64,000 bases of DNA. It comes from an uncultured OCS116 cluster bacterium (GTDB lineage Bacteria; Pseudomonadota; Alphaproteobacteria; Rhizobiales; TMED25). The position numbers and the translations under genes are program-made. The stretch spans positions 124,001 through 188,000 of the forward strand of contig CACPHU010000001.1 of NCBI GenBank assembly GCA_902633855.1, given 5' to 3'. Below the pieces are notes generated by a model, which ran no database searches, was not told the origin of the DNA, and saw only the letters and a list, made by a program, of their open reading frames with translations. Of this stretch, positions 9,764-18,729 are shown piece after piece (positions within the stretch are counted from its first letter, which is position 1; every line of letters begins with the position of its first letter).

Positions 9764-11231
9764 TGAACGTTTCCTTGAAATTCTGATTTAGCCAACATGC
9801 TAGCGCTTGTATGCTACCCGATTGCATGATGCGTTTGATATAACAAATTACTCGTGGCATATGAACTAAATAATTTTGATTAGTTTCAAGTATAGCAAGT
9901 CTTGCAAAGATTCCCAATATCTTAATTGATCTCTGTACTCCCAGGATATGATATTGATGCATAAATGATAAACTATCAAATTGGAAATTGTTGAAGGGAA
10001 AATCTTTTTTGTATAATCCAATTAAATATTTTTCTTGGTACTCATCTATTGTAATCCTTGCATCATTTGTAAGGGAGACAAGATCGTAAAGAGGGTGTCC
10101 AAATAGTGCATCCTGAAAGTCAATTACTGCACATTTTCTAAAGCCATTTTCATTTTCCAAAAATAGAAGGTTTGGTGAGTGAAAGTCTCTTAGCATGAGT
10201 GTTTTATCATTCGTAAGATTTGAATACACTTCTCCCATAATATGTGTAAATTCTTGTTTTTTATCTGCATTGCATTGTTTTCCATGAATGAAGGGCCAAT
10301 AGTAATCGATAAATATCTCAGCCTCCTTAAGGTAGATATCCAAATCAAATTCTTTTAGGTAATGTGGGTTCGAGTTTGTACTAATATTTTTTGGATGATT
10401 AATATTAGAAATATGTATTAGTGTTTTTATTGCAGGATTATAGAGTTTCTGATAATTCTCTTTTGTTAAGATATCTGTATAAGAATATTCCCCCAAATCC
10501 TCCTCAAGTATAATATTATTAATCTTATTTCTGACTATCAATTTAGGGACGCGCACGTCAATACTATCAAGGTATTCTTGAATTTTAATGAAATCATCAA
10601 TCCCTTTAGTTAGACCGGTCTTACTTTTGATATCACTTTCTTGAGTTGCATCCATCAGTATCATAGTATTATCTGAGCTTATTACTCTATAGTAATTTCT
10701 TTTTGAGGCATCACCCGGTAATCTCTGTAATTCAGTGAAGTTTATATCAAGACCTTCAAGGAAATTTTCTATTTTAGCTCGATTACTTACAACTTCTTTG
10801 AATTTGCCGAGAGGGTTTACTCTATAGACTCTCTCATTTTTTGTGCACTTAATGAAAATTTCAATACGGTCTTTAGGAAGTAAGTCCCTAAATTTATCTG
10901 CCCACTCTATAATGCATATCTTATCTGTGAAGGATTCATTAAGGTCTATTTCAAGGAGCTCCAGCTCACTCTCAATTCTATAAAAATCATAATGCACAAT
11001 CTCAAGAGTATCCTTATTGTAAGTGTGGTATAAATTGAACGTAGGGCTAACGATATCTTCAAGCGGGGTTTGAGTTAGTTCTTGTATTATGAGCTTGGCA
11101 AGAGTTGTTTTTCCAGCGCCAATTTGGCCATTTAGTGTCATGACATCCCCTTTATTTAGGAGATGGGCAAGCTCTTTTGCAAGTTTCTCTAAATCAGATA
11201 AATTTTGAGATATATATTTATTATGGATCAT
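9756..11231 (-). CDS. TsaE-AmgK fusion: tRNA t6A ATPase plus sugar kinase
   Basis: Two domains in one 491-residue chain. Residues about 1-145 are TsaE (YjeE): Walker [16 protein letters not shown] and [10 protein letters not shown], the ATPase of the t6A37 tRNA modification complex. Residues about 155-490 are an aminoglycoside-phosphotransferase-type kinase resembling AmgK (anomeric MurNAc/GlcNAc kinase), with the catalytic loop [10 protein letters not shown] and metal site [10 protein letters not shown]. Such fusions are known in some Alphaproteobacteria. The start overlaps the upstream sensor gene as ATGA, and BacA and MurU genes follow. The AmgK and MurU activities together would recycle cell-wall sugars. 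Confidence 0.88.
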   Translation of the reverse strand: MIHNKYISQNLSDLEKLAKELAHLLNKGDVMTLNGQIGAGKTTLAKLIIQELTQTPLEDIVSPTFNLYHTYNKDTLEIVHYDFYRIESELELLEIDLNESFTDKICIIEWADKFRDLLPKDRIEIFIKCTKNERVYRVNPLGKFKEVVSNRAKIENFLEGLDINFTELQRLPGDASKRNYYRVISSDNTMILMDATQESDIKSKTGLTKGIDDFIKIQEYLDSIDVRVPKLIVRNKINNIILEEDLGEYSYTDILTKENYQKLYNPAIKTLIHISNINHPKNISTNSNPHYLKEFDLDIYLKEAEIFIDYYWPFIHGKQCNADKKQEFTHIMGEVYSNLTNDKTLMLRDFHSPNLLFLENENGFRKCAVIDFQDALFGHPLYDLVSLTNDARITIDEYQEKYLIGLYKKDFPFNNFQFDSLSFMHQYHILGVQRSIKILGIFARLAILETNQNYLVHMPRVICYIKRIMQSGSIQALACWLNQNFKETFNV

Positions 11232-13192
11232 AATTGAATTGCTGGTATTTCGATGGTAATGTTATTTCCTTTAGGCTCAATATTAATTTTCCCTGAGAAA
11301 AACATCACATATTTATCAATAATAGTATTTTCAATACTGCCAGGCACATAGGTAAATTCTTTATTCAAATTATTGATATCTTTAAATAGATTTTGCGAGA
11401 TCTCATCAAATTTTAAAATAAACTTAGAAGATTTGTGATTGAGTTTAATATCTATTTTTATTTTACATTTTTTGATATCATCGCTTGATATGTGCCGGTC
11501 TACAAGTCTTACCACACCGGTGAAGAGTCTTAAAATATGTGTTAAGTCGATATTCATAAATTTGCTATCATCTATGGTATTCCCGACCACATCATAATCG
11601 ATGTTAAAGAAATCTAATTTATTAAGTTCATCCTGAAAGATTTCTACTATGTCATTCCCATTAATTTTTTGATATTCGGACTCTATATTGCCTGATTCAA
11701 GAGCAGTAATTTCAAGTATTTGATTAATTTGATGGTGTAACTCATTACCAGACTTTTTTATGTCTTTGATATAATCAGATATTTGTTGATCCATAACGCT
11801 ATTGTTATGAGTTTCTTCAATTAATTCAGAAAACCCAATAATATTTTGCAGAGGAGCCCTCAGTTCATGGGAGATATTATTCATAAATGATGTTTTAATA
11901 TTATCTGCTTGCGCCAACGCGCTATTTTTTTCAATTAGCGCCTCTTCAATTTTCTTACTGTCTGTTATATCAGTGAAAGTATATAGGATTGATCTATCTG
12001 GTAAGATTGAAGACTGATAATAAATAATTTTATTATCCTCACAATTTAAGATATTGCTGTGCTCTCTTCTATCTACTCCGGAGGATACAATATTAATATA
12101 TATCTCATCTAGTATTTCTGACTTTTCTATAATTTTCATGAAACTTCTTATATGCATGCCAACCAGACTATCTTCAATTTGCCAGAGTTCAGAGAATTTA
12201 GGGTTATGAAGCTTTATTTTACCGTCAATCCCAAACAGTACAATACCTTCTGATAGGCTATCAATAGTCTGTTTTTGTATCTCAGACAGAAGTTTTGCTT
12301 CATTTTCAAGTGCTAATCTTTCGGTATGATTCTCAAATATATGCGTTACTCCCCCCATGGGATTTGGTTGTGATAATATGCGTAATGTCCTCCCATCCTG
12401 CAAATACCACCATTGCTCTCGATCATTCAGAGTCTCGTAGATATTGAGTTGCTTCTTCTTCCACTCTTGAAAGTTAGCCTGGTATGGCAGTATCTCTCTT
12501 TGTCTCATGCTATCTAATATTTCTGACTCAGTTGGTTTATTATTTAAGTATTCATACGTCAACATCGAAAACGACTCGAATGCTGAATTAAAAAAAACCA
12601 GTGATTGGTCTTGACCAAAAATAGCAACTGGACTATTTAGCCTGTTCATTAATTGCAGATTTGTCTCATTCTGTTTGTCGAGAAGCTGATTTTGGGTATC
12701 TTCTTTAGTTTTATCTTCTGCAGTAATAATAATTGAGTCGTCCTTATTCTCACTTTTCAAAATAAAAGTATATTGCCTCCCATTAATTATTTTTTTTATT
12801 TTTGTTTTGCCATCATCTATATTTTTTAAATCTTCAATAGGGAATATATTTATATTTTGACGTATTATTTCAGAAATTGTTTTGCCATTATGCAAATTCT
12901 CATAATTTTTATTGAATTCAATTATTTTCCCATTTTTTACTACCCAGCATATCTTATTGGATGTTTGTATTTTATATTTATCTTCCTGAATTTTCTTTGC
13001 GAAACGTACATCAAAAACATAGATAAAAAATGTCTCAATGATGTATTTGAATGAGTTTGTAACAGGATATGATTTTTTCTTTTGAAAAATAATGACACAA
13101 GCGACCAATAAGGATAGCAAGAGTATAAAGATCATATCACTAATATTGTACATATCTAATATATAATCATTCATGCTATTTTTAAATTTCAT
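11228..13192 (-). CDS. PAS-domain sensor kinase-like protein with degenerate ATPase domain
   Basis: Membrane-anchored sensor of the DivL/CckA-like PAS kinase type. A hydrophobic segment lies at about residues 20-40, followed by PAS modules (about 180-300 and 310-420) and a HisKA domain with NNISHELRAPLQ (His near residue 440). The C-terminal domain matches an HATPase only in outline: at the expected N box I read LFTGVVRLVD, with no Asn; the G1 motif DxGxG and a GLGL motif are absent. It may therefore be a pseudokinase or phosphatase, as is known for DivL. The ATG at 13192 is preferred over a TTG just upstream. It couples to tsaE through ATGA and lies downstream of ahcY, a familiar alphaproteobacterial arrangement. 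Confidence 0.8.
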   Translation of the reverse strand: MKFKNSMNDYILDMYNISDMIFILLLSLLVACVIIFQKKKSYPVTNSFKYIIETFFIYVFDVRFAKKIQEDKYKIQTSNKICWVVKNGKIIEFNKNYENLHNGKTISEIIRQNINIFPIEDLKNIDDGKTKIKKIINGRQYTFILKSENKDDSIIITAEDKTKEDTQNQLLDKQNETNLQLMNRLNSPVAIFGQDQSLVFFNSAFESFSMLTYEYLNNKPTESEILDSMRQREILPYQANFQEWKKKQLNIYETLNDREQWWYLQDGRTLRILSQPNPMGGVTHIFENHTERLALENEAKLLSEIQKQTIDSLSEGIVLFGIDGKIKLHNPKFSELWQIEDSLVGMHIRSFMKIIEKSEILDEIYINIVSSGVDRREHSNILNCEDNKIIYYQSSILPDRSILYTFTDITDSKKIEEALIEKNSALAQADNIKTSFMNNISHELRAPLQNIIGFSELIEETHNNSVMDQQISDYIKDIKKSGNELHHQINQILEITALESGNIESEYQKINGNDIVEIFQDELNKLDFFNIDYDVVGNTIDDSKFMNIDLTHILRLFTGVVRLVDRHISSDDIKKCKIKIDIKLNHKSSKFILKFDEISQNLFKDINNLNKEFTYVPGSIENTIIDKYVMFFSGKINIEPKGNNITIEIPAIQL

Positions 13193-13268
13193 CAAATTCG
13201 TTGATAAATTAATAGTAAATGAATTTTTTATTTATTGAAATTAAATCAGTGAGATGTGGGGATATTTT

Positions 13269-14660
13269 CTAATATCTATAGTGTTCTGGTTTAAATGGTC
13301 CATTATTTGGCACACCAATGTATTCGCTCTGTTCCTCGTTTAACTTAGTTAAGTTAACATTTAACTTTTTGAGATGGAGTGAGGCAACCTTTTCGTCAAG
13401 TTCCTTTGGTAGCATATAAACTTTGTTTGTATATTTATCTTTATTATTGAAAAGTTCTATTTGAGCCAGTACTTGATTCGTGAAGGATGCACTCATTATA
13501 AAACTTGGATGTCCAGTAGCACAGCCAAGATTGACTAGTCTACCCTCGGCAAGCAAAATTATTTTTTTCCCATCAGGAAATTCTATTTCGTCGACTTGAG
13601 GTTTTACATTTACCCATTTTAAATTTTTTAATTTAGATACTTGTATCTCAGCATCAAAATGACCTATATTACAGACAATTGCTTTATCCTTCATTAATCT
13701 CATATGTTCAAGTGTAATTATATCTTTGTTGCCTGTTGCGGTCACAAAGATGTCAGCAATTTTTGATACCTCGTCAATAGTTCTCACTTCGAAACCTTCC
13801 AATGCTGCTTGCAGAGCGCATATTGGGTCTATTTCGGTTACGACAACTCTGGCCCCGGCGGCTTTAAGTGAAGAAGCACAACCCTTGCCAACATCTCCAT
13901 ATCCGGCAACGACTGCAAGTTTGCCAGCAATCATCACATCTGTTGCTCTTCTAATTCCGTCTATCAAGCTTTCACGGCAACCATAAAGATTATCAAACTT
14001 TGATTTTGTAACAGAATTATTAACGTTTATTGCTGCAAACGGTAGTGTGTTATCATTCTCCATCATTTTCAGTCGATTTACACCTGTGGTCGTTTCTTCG
14101 GTTACTCCAATAATTTGATCTTTTATTTTTGAAAACCAGTTTGGGCTTAAATCAGATCTTTTTTTTATCTGTTTGAATAGTACTTCCTCCTCCTCGTTCT
14201 GGGGTTTATCAATGACGCTCTTATTTTTTTCATACTTTGCACCGAGAATGATATAAATCGTAGCATCCCCACCATCATCTAATATCATGTTAGGATCACC
14301 ATCTTCCCATTGAAATATTCTATCGACAAATTCCCAATATTCTTCGAGGCTTTCATTCTTGTATGCAAATACAGGAATCTTTTTCTTTGCAATAGCTGCC
14401 GCGGCATGATCTTGCGTTGAAAATATATTGCAAGAAGCCCAACGAACTTTTGCACCTAATTCAACAAGAGTTTCTATCAATACAGCTGTTTGTATTGTCA
14501 TATGTAGACATCCAACAATTCTAGCTCCAGACAACGGTTTTTGATTTTTATACTCATCAGCTAAAGCTACTAAACCCGGCATCTCGTTTTTTGCCAGCTC
14601 TATTTCTTTGTCGCCAAAATCAGCGAGTGAGATATCCTTTATTACAAAATCTTTAAACAT
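13269..14660 (-). CDS. ahcY: Adenosylhomocysteinase
   Basis: Hydrolyses S-adenosylhomocysteine to homocysteine and adenosine, relieving product inhibition of methyltransferases. The NAD-binding loop [13 protein letters not shown] is clear, with substrate residues in [10 protein letters not shown] and the C-terminal PFKPEHYRY tail that closes the NAD site. The ATG at 14660 (starting [11 protein letters not shown], 463 aa) fits the family better than an upstream frame start at 14696. The leader shows no recognisable SAH riboswitch. It is transcribed in the same direction as the sensor gene downstream. Confidence 0.95.
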   Translation of the reverse strand: MFKDFVIKDISLADFGDKEIELAKNEMPGLVALADEYKNQKPLSGARIVGCLHMTIQTAVLIETLVELGAKVRWASCNIFSTQDHAAAAIAKKKIPVFAYKNESLEEYWEFVDRIFQWEDGDPNMILDDGGDATIYIILGAKYEKNKSVIDKPQNEEEEVLFKQIKKRSDLSPNWFSKIKDQIIGVTEETTTGVNRLKMMENDNTLPFAAINVNNSVTKSKFDNLYGCRESLIDGIRRATDVMIAGKLAVVAGYGDVGKGCASSLKAAGARVVVTEIDPICALQAALEGFEVRTIDEVSKIADIFVTATGNKDIITLEHMRLMKDKAIVCNIGHFDAEIQVSKLKNLKWVNVKPQVDEIEFPDGKKIILLAEGRLVNLGCATGHPSFIMSASFTNQVLAQIELFNNKDKYTNKVYMLPKELDEKVASLHLKKLNVNLTKLNEEQSEYIGVPNNGPFKPEHYRY

Positions 14661-14726
14661 TTTTTTTAGGTTGTTCCATATAGTGTAATATACCAAATTT
14701 TAGTTCTCTAAAAGTTATTACATCAT

Positions 14727-16358
14727 TTATATATGTTTTGGAAGTTTAATTTTAAACCTCGTACCTTTATGCTGACCTGATTTGAAGTTTTTAACTGAGA
14801 CTTCTCCATCATGGGAGTCAACTATTTGTTTGACAATTGACAGACCTAACCCGGAGTGTTTTTCTTTATCCATTTTATTTGGCCTGTCTGTATAAAATCT
14901 ATCAAATATACGATCTATCTTTGTCCCCATTATTCCTCCACCAAAGTCTGAGACTTCTATATATATATCATCCCTTTCATCACTAAGGTTTACATCAATA
15001 CTATCGCCATCCTTTGAGAAAGATCGTGCGTTATCGAATAAATTTATAAATACTTGATTTAGCCTATCTCTATTTATCACCGAATATAGTTTGATGCCTA
15101 TATCATTGTGATTAAGCTTGATAGGATTTGTTTTATACCTTGAATTTTGCAGCATGATTAAATCATGAAGAAACTCATAAATATCTGTAATTTCTCTTTC
15201 CTCTACAGTCAGCGCGGTATCTAGCTTAGATGCCTCTGAAATATCAGAAATTAATCTATCAACTCTATCAATATCTTTTTGTATAATTCCAATAAGCTTT
15301 AATCTTTCGTTTTTATTTTTAATTACAGGAAATGCTTCTATTGCACTCCTCAAAGATGTTAGGGGATTCCTTAATTCATGAGCCACGTCAGCAGAAAATT
15401 TTTCAATTGTATCTATCCTATTTAATAGTGTTACAGTCATATTATTTAAAGCACCGGATAGATTTCCAATTTCATCATTTCTTTTAGTGAAGTCAGGTAT
15501 TTTTTTTCTTATATTTAGGTTGTTGGTTAATTCATCAGCTGCATCAGCCAACTCTCTCATTGGCTTTGCAATTGTATTCGACAGTATCAATGATAGTATG
15601 ATTGTGATTAATGATGCAATCATAAATACTTTCATTATTGCAGCGCGCTCTTCATAAACAATCATATCAATAGTACTACTTTGTGTTGAAAGTACAAGGT
15701 AGCCGACAATAGCTTTGAATTTAACAATGGGGACTGACACATGAACAATAGCCTGACCACTCTGATTTTTATTCACAACTATATTCTTGCTACCATCTAA
15801 TGCATTCGCAACAACATTATAATCATTTGCATATTTAAGATGTCGTATGCTGTCTAAACCAAAAAATCTGATAATTTTATTATATATTGACCGAAAAAGG
15901 CTTTCGTCTTCTATCTCTGATATCGGAAATATAGCAACTTTCTGCTCTGAAAAATATTGATTAGACTCATGGATAAGTTTGTTATTTGAGTCATAAATTT
16001 TTGCGTTCAAAGTTTTAGGATCAATAAGTTGTCCAATAATGCTTTCTAAAAGTTTTTTGTTAATTGTATAATTCCGGTATTTGATTACTCTTTGATCAAA
16101 GCCATTACCATTTGCTATATTTCGATCAAATACAAATAAATTAGTACCTTTACTAGATGTTGCACTTGCTGAAATTGTGGCGGAGATAATTTCGCTCTGT
16201 GTCTCAAGAGCATCAACTTTTGACTCAATTAAACTTTGCCTAAATTGATTTAGATATAAAATACCTACCAACAATAATATTAAAGCGAGTAGATTCAATA
16301 ATAGTATTCTGGCTGATAAGCTTAAGTGGGTGTTTTGAATAATTTTAATCATTCTCAT
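14727..16358 (-). CDS. chvG: ChvG-type sensor histidine kinase
   Basis: Envelope/acid-stress sensor kinase of the ChvG-ChvI (ExoS-ChvI) system. Layout: TM1 at about 15-35, a periplasmic sensor domain, TM2 at about 245-265, HAMP, then HisKA with SADVAHELRNPLTSLRSA and a complete HATPase (N box INLFDNARSFS, G1 DFGGGI, G2 GLGLSIVKQIV). It follows chvI by 20 bases in the same operon and phosphorylates it in relatives. Together with the divergent pckA this order matches rhizobia closely. Length 543 aa, slightly short of some homologues (about 590). Confidence 0.92.
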   Translation of the reverse strand: MRMIKIIQNTHLSLSARILLLNLLALILLLVGILYLNQFRQSLIESKVDALETQSEIISATISASATSSKGTNLFVFDRNIANGNGFDQRVIKYRNYTINKKLLESIIGQLIDPKTLNAKIYDSNNKLIHESNQYFSEQKVAIFPISEIEDESLFRSIYNKIIRFFGLDSIRHLKYANDYNVVANALDGSKNIVVNKNQSGQAIVHVSVPIVKFKAIVGYLVLSTQSSTIDMIVYEERAAIMKVFMIASLITIILSLILSNTIAKPMRELADAADELTNNLNIRKKIPDFTKRNDEIGNLSGALNNMTVTLLNRIDTIEKFSADVAHELRNPLTSLRSAIEAFPVIKNKNERLKLIGIIQKDIDRVDRLISDISEASKLDTALTVEEREITDIYEFLHDLIMLQNSRYKTNPIKLNHNDIGIKLYSVINRDRLNQVFINLFDNARSFSKDGDSIDVNLSDERDDIYIEVSDFGGGIMGTKIDRIFDRFYTDRPNKMDKEKHSGLGLSIVKQIVDSHDGEVSVKNFKSGQHKGTRFKIKLPKHI

Positions 16359-16378
16359 AATTGCTTCACTTGTTCATA

Positions 16379-17056
16379 TTATTCTATTTTATAGCCAACG
16401 CCGTATATTGTCTTTATTAGGTCAAATTGTGGATCTACTGATATAAATTTTTTTCTTATCCTTTTTATATGGCTATCAATTACCCGATCTGCTTTACCCA
16501 ACGTTTCGTTAAAGGCCTCATTTATAAGATCATCACGAGTTCTAATAGCTCCTGGTCTTCCCATCAATGTGATTAATATTGAAAACTCTGTAGAGGTTAG
16601 CTCGATTGAATTATCTTTCCACTTGCATAACATCGATTGTTTGTCGAGAGACAAATGGCTTAGTTCAACTCTTGTAGTTTCTTTTTGAACTTTTTTTGTA
16701 GATCTTCTTAAGATAGATTTTATTCTCTCAACTAGTAATTTGTGCGAGAAGGGTTTTCTGATATAATCATCGGCACCAATCCTCAGACCAATCAGTTCAT
16801 CCATTTCACTATCTTTTGACGTCAAAAATATGATTGGTATGTTACTGAATTTTCTAACTGTTGTGAAAACCTCGAGTCCATCTATTCTTGGCATTTTAAT
16901 GTCGAGTAAAACAATTTCAGCTCCGTTATCTCTAATATAATTTATAGCTTCGAGACCGTCTGTAAATGCTTCAATAGCAAAACCTGCCGACTTTAATACC
17001 ATTTCAAGCGACGTAAGTATATTTTGGTCGTCATCAATCAGTATAATTTTCTGCAT
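16379..17056 (-). CDS. chvI: ChvI-type response regulator
   Basis: OmpR/PhoB-family transcription factor controlled by ChvG. The receiver domain (residues 1-120) has the acidic pocket IDDD, the phospho-acceptor Asp in IVLLDIKMPRIDG, and the KPFSHKLL lysine. The C-terminal winged helix contains ELTSTEFSILITLMGRPGAIRTRDDL region and ends GVGYKIE. The 225-residue length is typical. Divergent from pckA across a 97-base gap that presumably holds both promoters; in relatives ChvI affects pckA expression. Confidence 0.94.
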   Translation of the reverse strand: MQKIILIDDDQNILTSLEMVLKSAGFAIEAFTDGLEAINYIRDNGAEIVLLDIKMPRIDGLEVFTTVRKFSNIPIIFLTSKDSEMDELIGLRIGADDYIRKPFSHKLLVERIKSILRRSTKKVQKETTRVELSHLSLDKQSMLCKWKDNSIELTSTEFSILITLMGRPGAIRTRDDLINEAFNETLGKADRVIDSHIKRIRKKFISVDPQFDLIKTIYGVGYKIE

Positions 17057-17153
17057 ATCTAATTTATCTTCATTGACTGCTTCGGAATAAGCATTATATT
17101 AACTTAGATTGGATGAATATCAAAAATTTTAATTCAATCATGGGAGAAGATTT

Positions 17154-18725
17154 TTGGCTGATTATAAGACATACTTGGCTAAAGCAAAAAAAGTGCACTA
17201 CAATAATTCAGCCTCACAGCTCATTCAGCTCGCCACTGAGTTGAATGAGGGTATTCTAACCATTGATGGCTCTTTTTCGGTAAATACGGGGAAGCATACA
17301 GGTAGATCACCGAAGGATAAGCATATAATTGCTGATAATGAGACTGAGGATTATGTTTGGTGGGGCAATAATGCAAGAATTAAAAGAAATGATTTCAATC
17401 TTCTCGAGAGCGATATGCTCTCCCACATGCAAGGCAAAGAACTGTTTATTCAAGACTTGAATGCCGGAACAGATCCAAGCGAGAAAATTAAAGTCAGAGT
17501 TATCACTGAATTTGCATGGCAGGCTCTATTTATTCAGCATTTACTCATTTTACCTGAAAATATTGAACAGCAGGATTTTAAAGAAGATCTTTTGATCATT
17601 GATCTACCATCATTCAAAACTGATCCTAATAAATACGGCGTACGAACTGATACGACTATAGCGTGTGACTTTACAAATAATAAGATTCTAATTGCGGGAA
17701 CTTATTATGCCGGTGAAATAAAAAAATCAGTCTTTACTTATTTCAACTATACATTACCACCAAAAGGTATATTTCCAATGCATTGCTCAGCAAATAGTGA
17801 CCCAGATGGTAAAAATACTGCAATATTTTTCGGATTATCAGGGACAGGCAAAACAACGTTATCTGCAGATCCAGACCGACTTTTAGTTGGTGATGATGAG
17901 CATGGATGGTCAAACAAAGGAGTGTTTAATTTTGAGGATGGATCATATGCAAAGGCTATAAATTTATCTAAAGATGCCGAGCCACAGATTTATAATGCGG
18001 TAAGGAGATCAACGACAGTATTGGAGAATGTGGTCGTAGACGAAAACACTGGTGAACTTGATTTTAATGATGGAAGTTTGACAGAAAATACAAGAGCCGC
18101 ATTTCCAATGTCTTTTGTCGGGGAGAATGTATCGAAAGAGGGTATGGCGGGCACGCCAACAAATATTGTAATGCTGACGTGTGATGCCTTCGGTGTCATG
18201 CCTCCAATTTCAAGATTGGACTCAAATCAGGCCGTATATCATTTTTTATCAGGGTATACTGCAAAGGTTGCTGGGACTGAAAGAGGCGTTATTGATCCGT
18301 CTGCGACTTTTTCAACATGTTTCGCTGCTCCTTTTCTACCACGACATCCTATTGTTTACGGCCGGTTATTAAAAGAGTATATGGAAAGATATAATGTCCG
18401 AACGTGGCTGATTAATACTGGATGGAGTGGCGGTCCAGCGGGTATCGGTCAAAGAATGCCAATTAAGCTTACAAGAAGTCTATTAAAAGCAGCACTTAAT
18501 GATGACCTAGACAATGCCGAAATGAGGCAGGATAAATATTTTAAGTTAATGGTTCCCCTCTCGATAAATGGTGATAGCAGTTACTTGAATCCAATTGATA
18601 CATGGTCAAATAAAGATGAATTTGACATACAGGCGAAGAAATTAGTTGAGATGTTTGTTGAAAATTTCAAAAGATTCCAAAACGAGGTGGACGATGACAT
18701 CGTTAATGCAGGTCCTTCAAATTAA
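17154..18725 (+). CDS. pckA: Phosphoenolpyruvate carboxykinase (ATP)
   Basis: Converts oxaloacetate and ATP to PEP, the entry point to gluconeogenesis. The 523-residue sequence has TGRSPKDKHI near the N-terminus, the kinase-1a P-loop FGLSGTGKTTLSADP and the metal motif LLVGDDEHGWS. The start is TTG at 17154, with GGGAGA about 7 bases upstream; the ATG at 17140 is out of frame. Divergent from chvI and convergent with polA (4-base gap). Its presence suggests growth on organic acids or amino acids, which fits the catabolic genes further along. Confidence 0.96.
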   Translation: MADYKTYLAKAKKVHYNNSASQLIQLATELNEGILTIDGSFSVNTGKHTGRSPKDKHIIADNETEDYVWWGNNARIKRNDFNLLESDMLSHMQGKELFIQDLNAGTDPSEKIKVRVITEFAWQALFIQHLLILPENIEQQDFKEDLLIIDLPSFKTDPNKYGVRTDTTIACDFTNNKILIAGTYYAGEIKKSVFTYFNYTLPPKGIFPMHCSANSDPDGKNTAIFFGLSGTGKTTLSADPDRLLVGDDEHGWSNKGVFNFEDGSYAKAINLSKDAEPQIYNAVRRSTTVLENVVVDENTGELDFNDGSLTENTRAAFPMSFVGENVSKEGMAGTPTNIVMLTCDAFGVMPPISRLDSNQAVYHFLSGYTAKVAGTERGVIDPSATFSTCFAAPFLPRHPIVYGRLLKEYMERYNVRTWLINTGWSGGPAGIGQRMPIKLTRSLLKAALNDDLDNAEMRQDKYFKLMVPLSINGDSSYLNPIDTWSNKDEFDIQAKKLVEMFVENFKRFQNEVDDDIVNAGPSN

Positions 18726-18729
18726 TTAA

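Noticed and set aside
14661-14726. SAH riboswitch before ahcY
   Set aside because: The AT-rich leader lacks the GC-rich conserved core of that riboswitch class.
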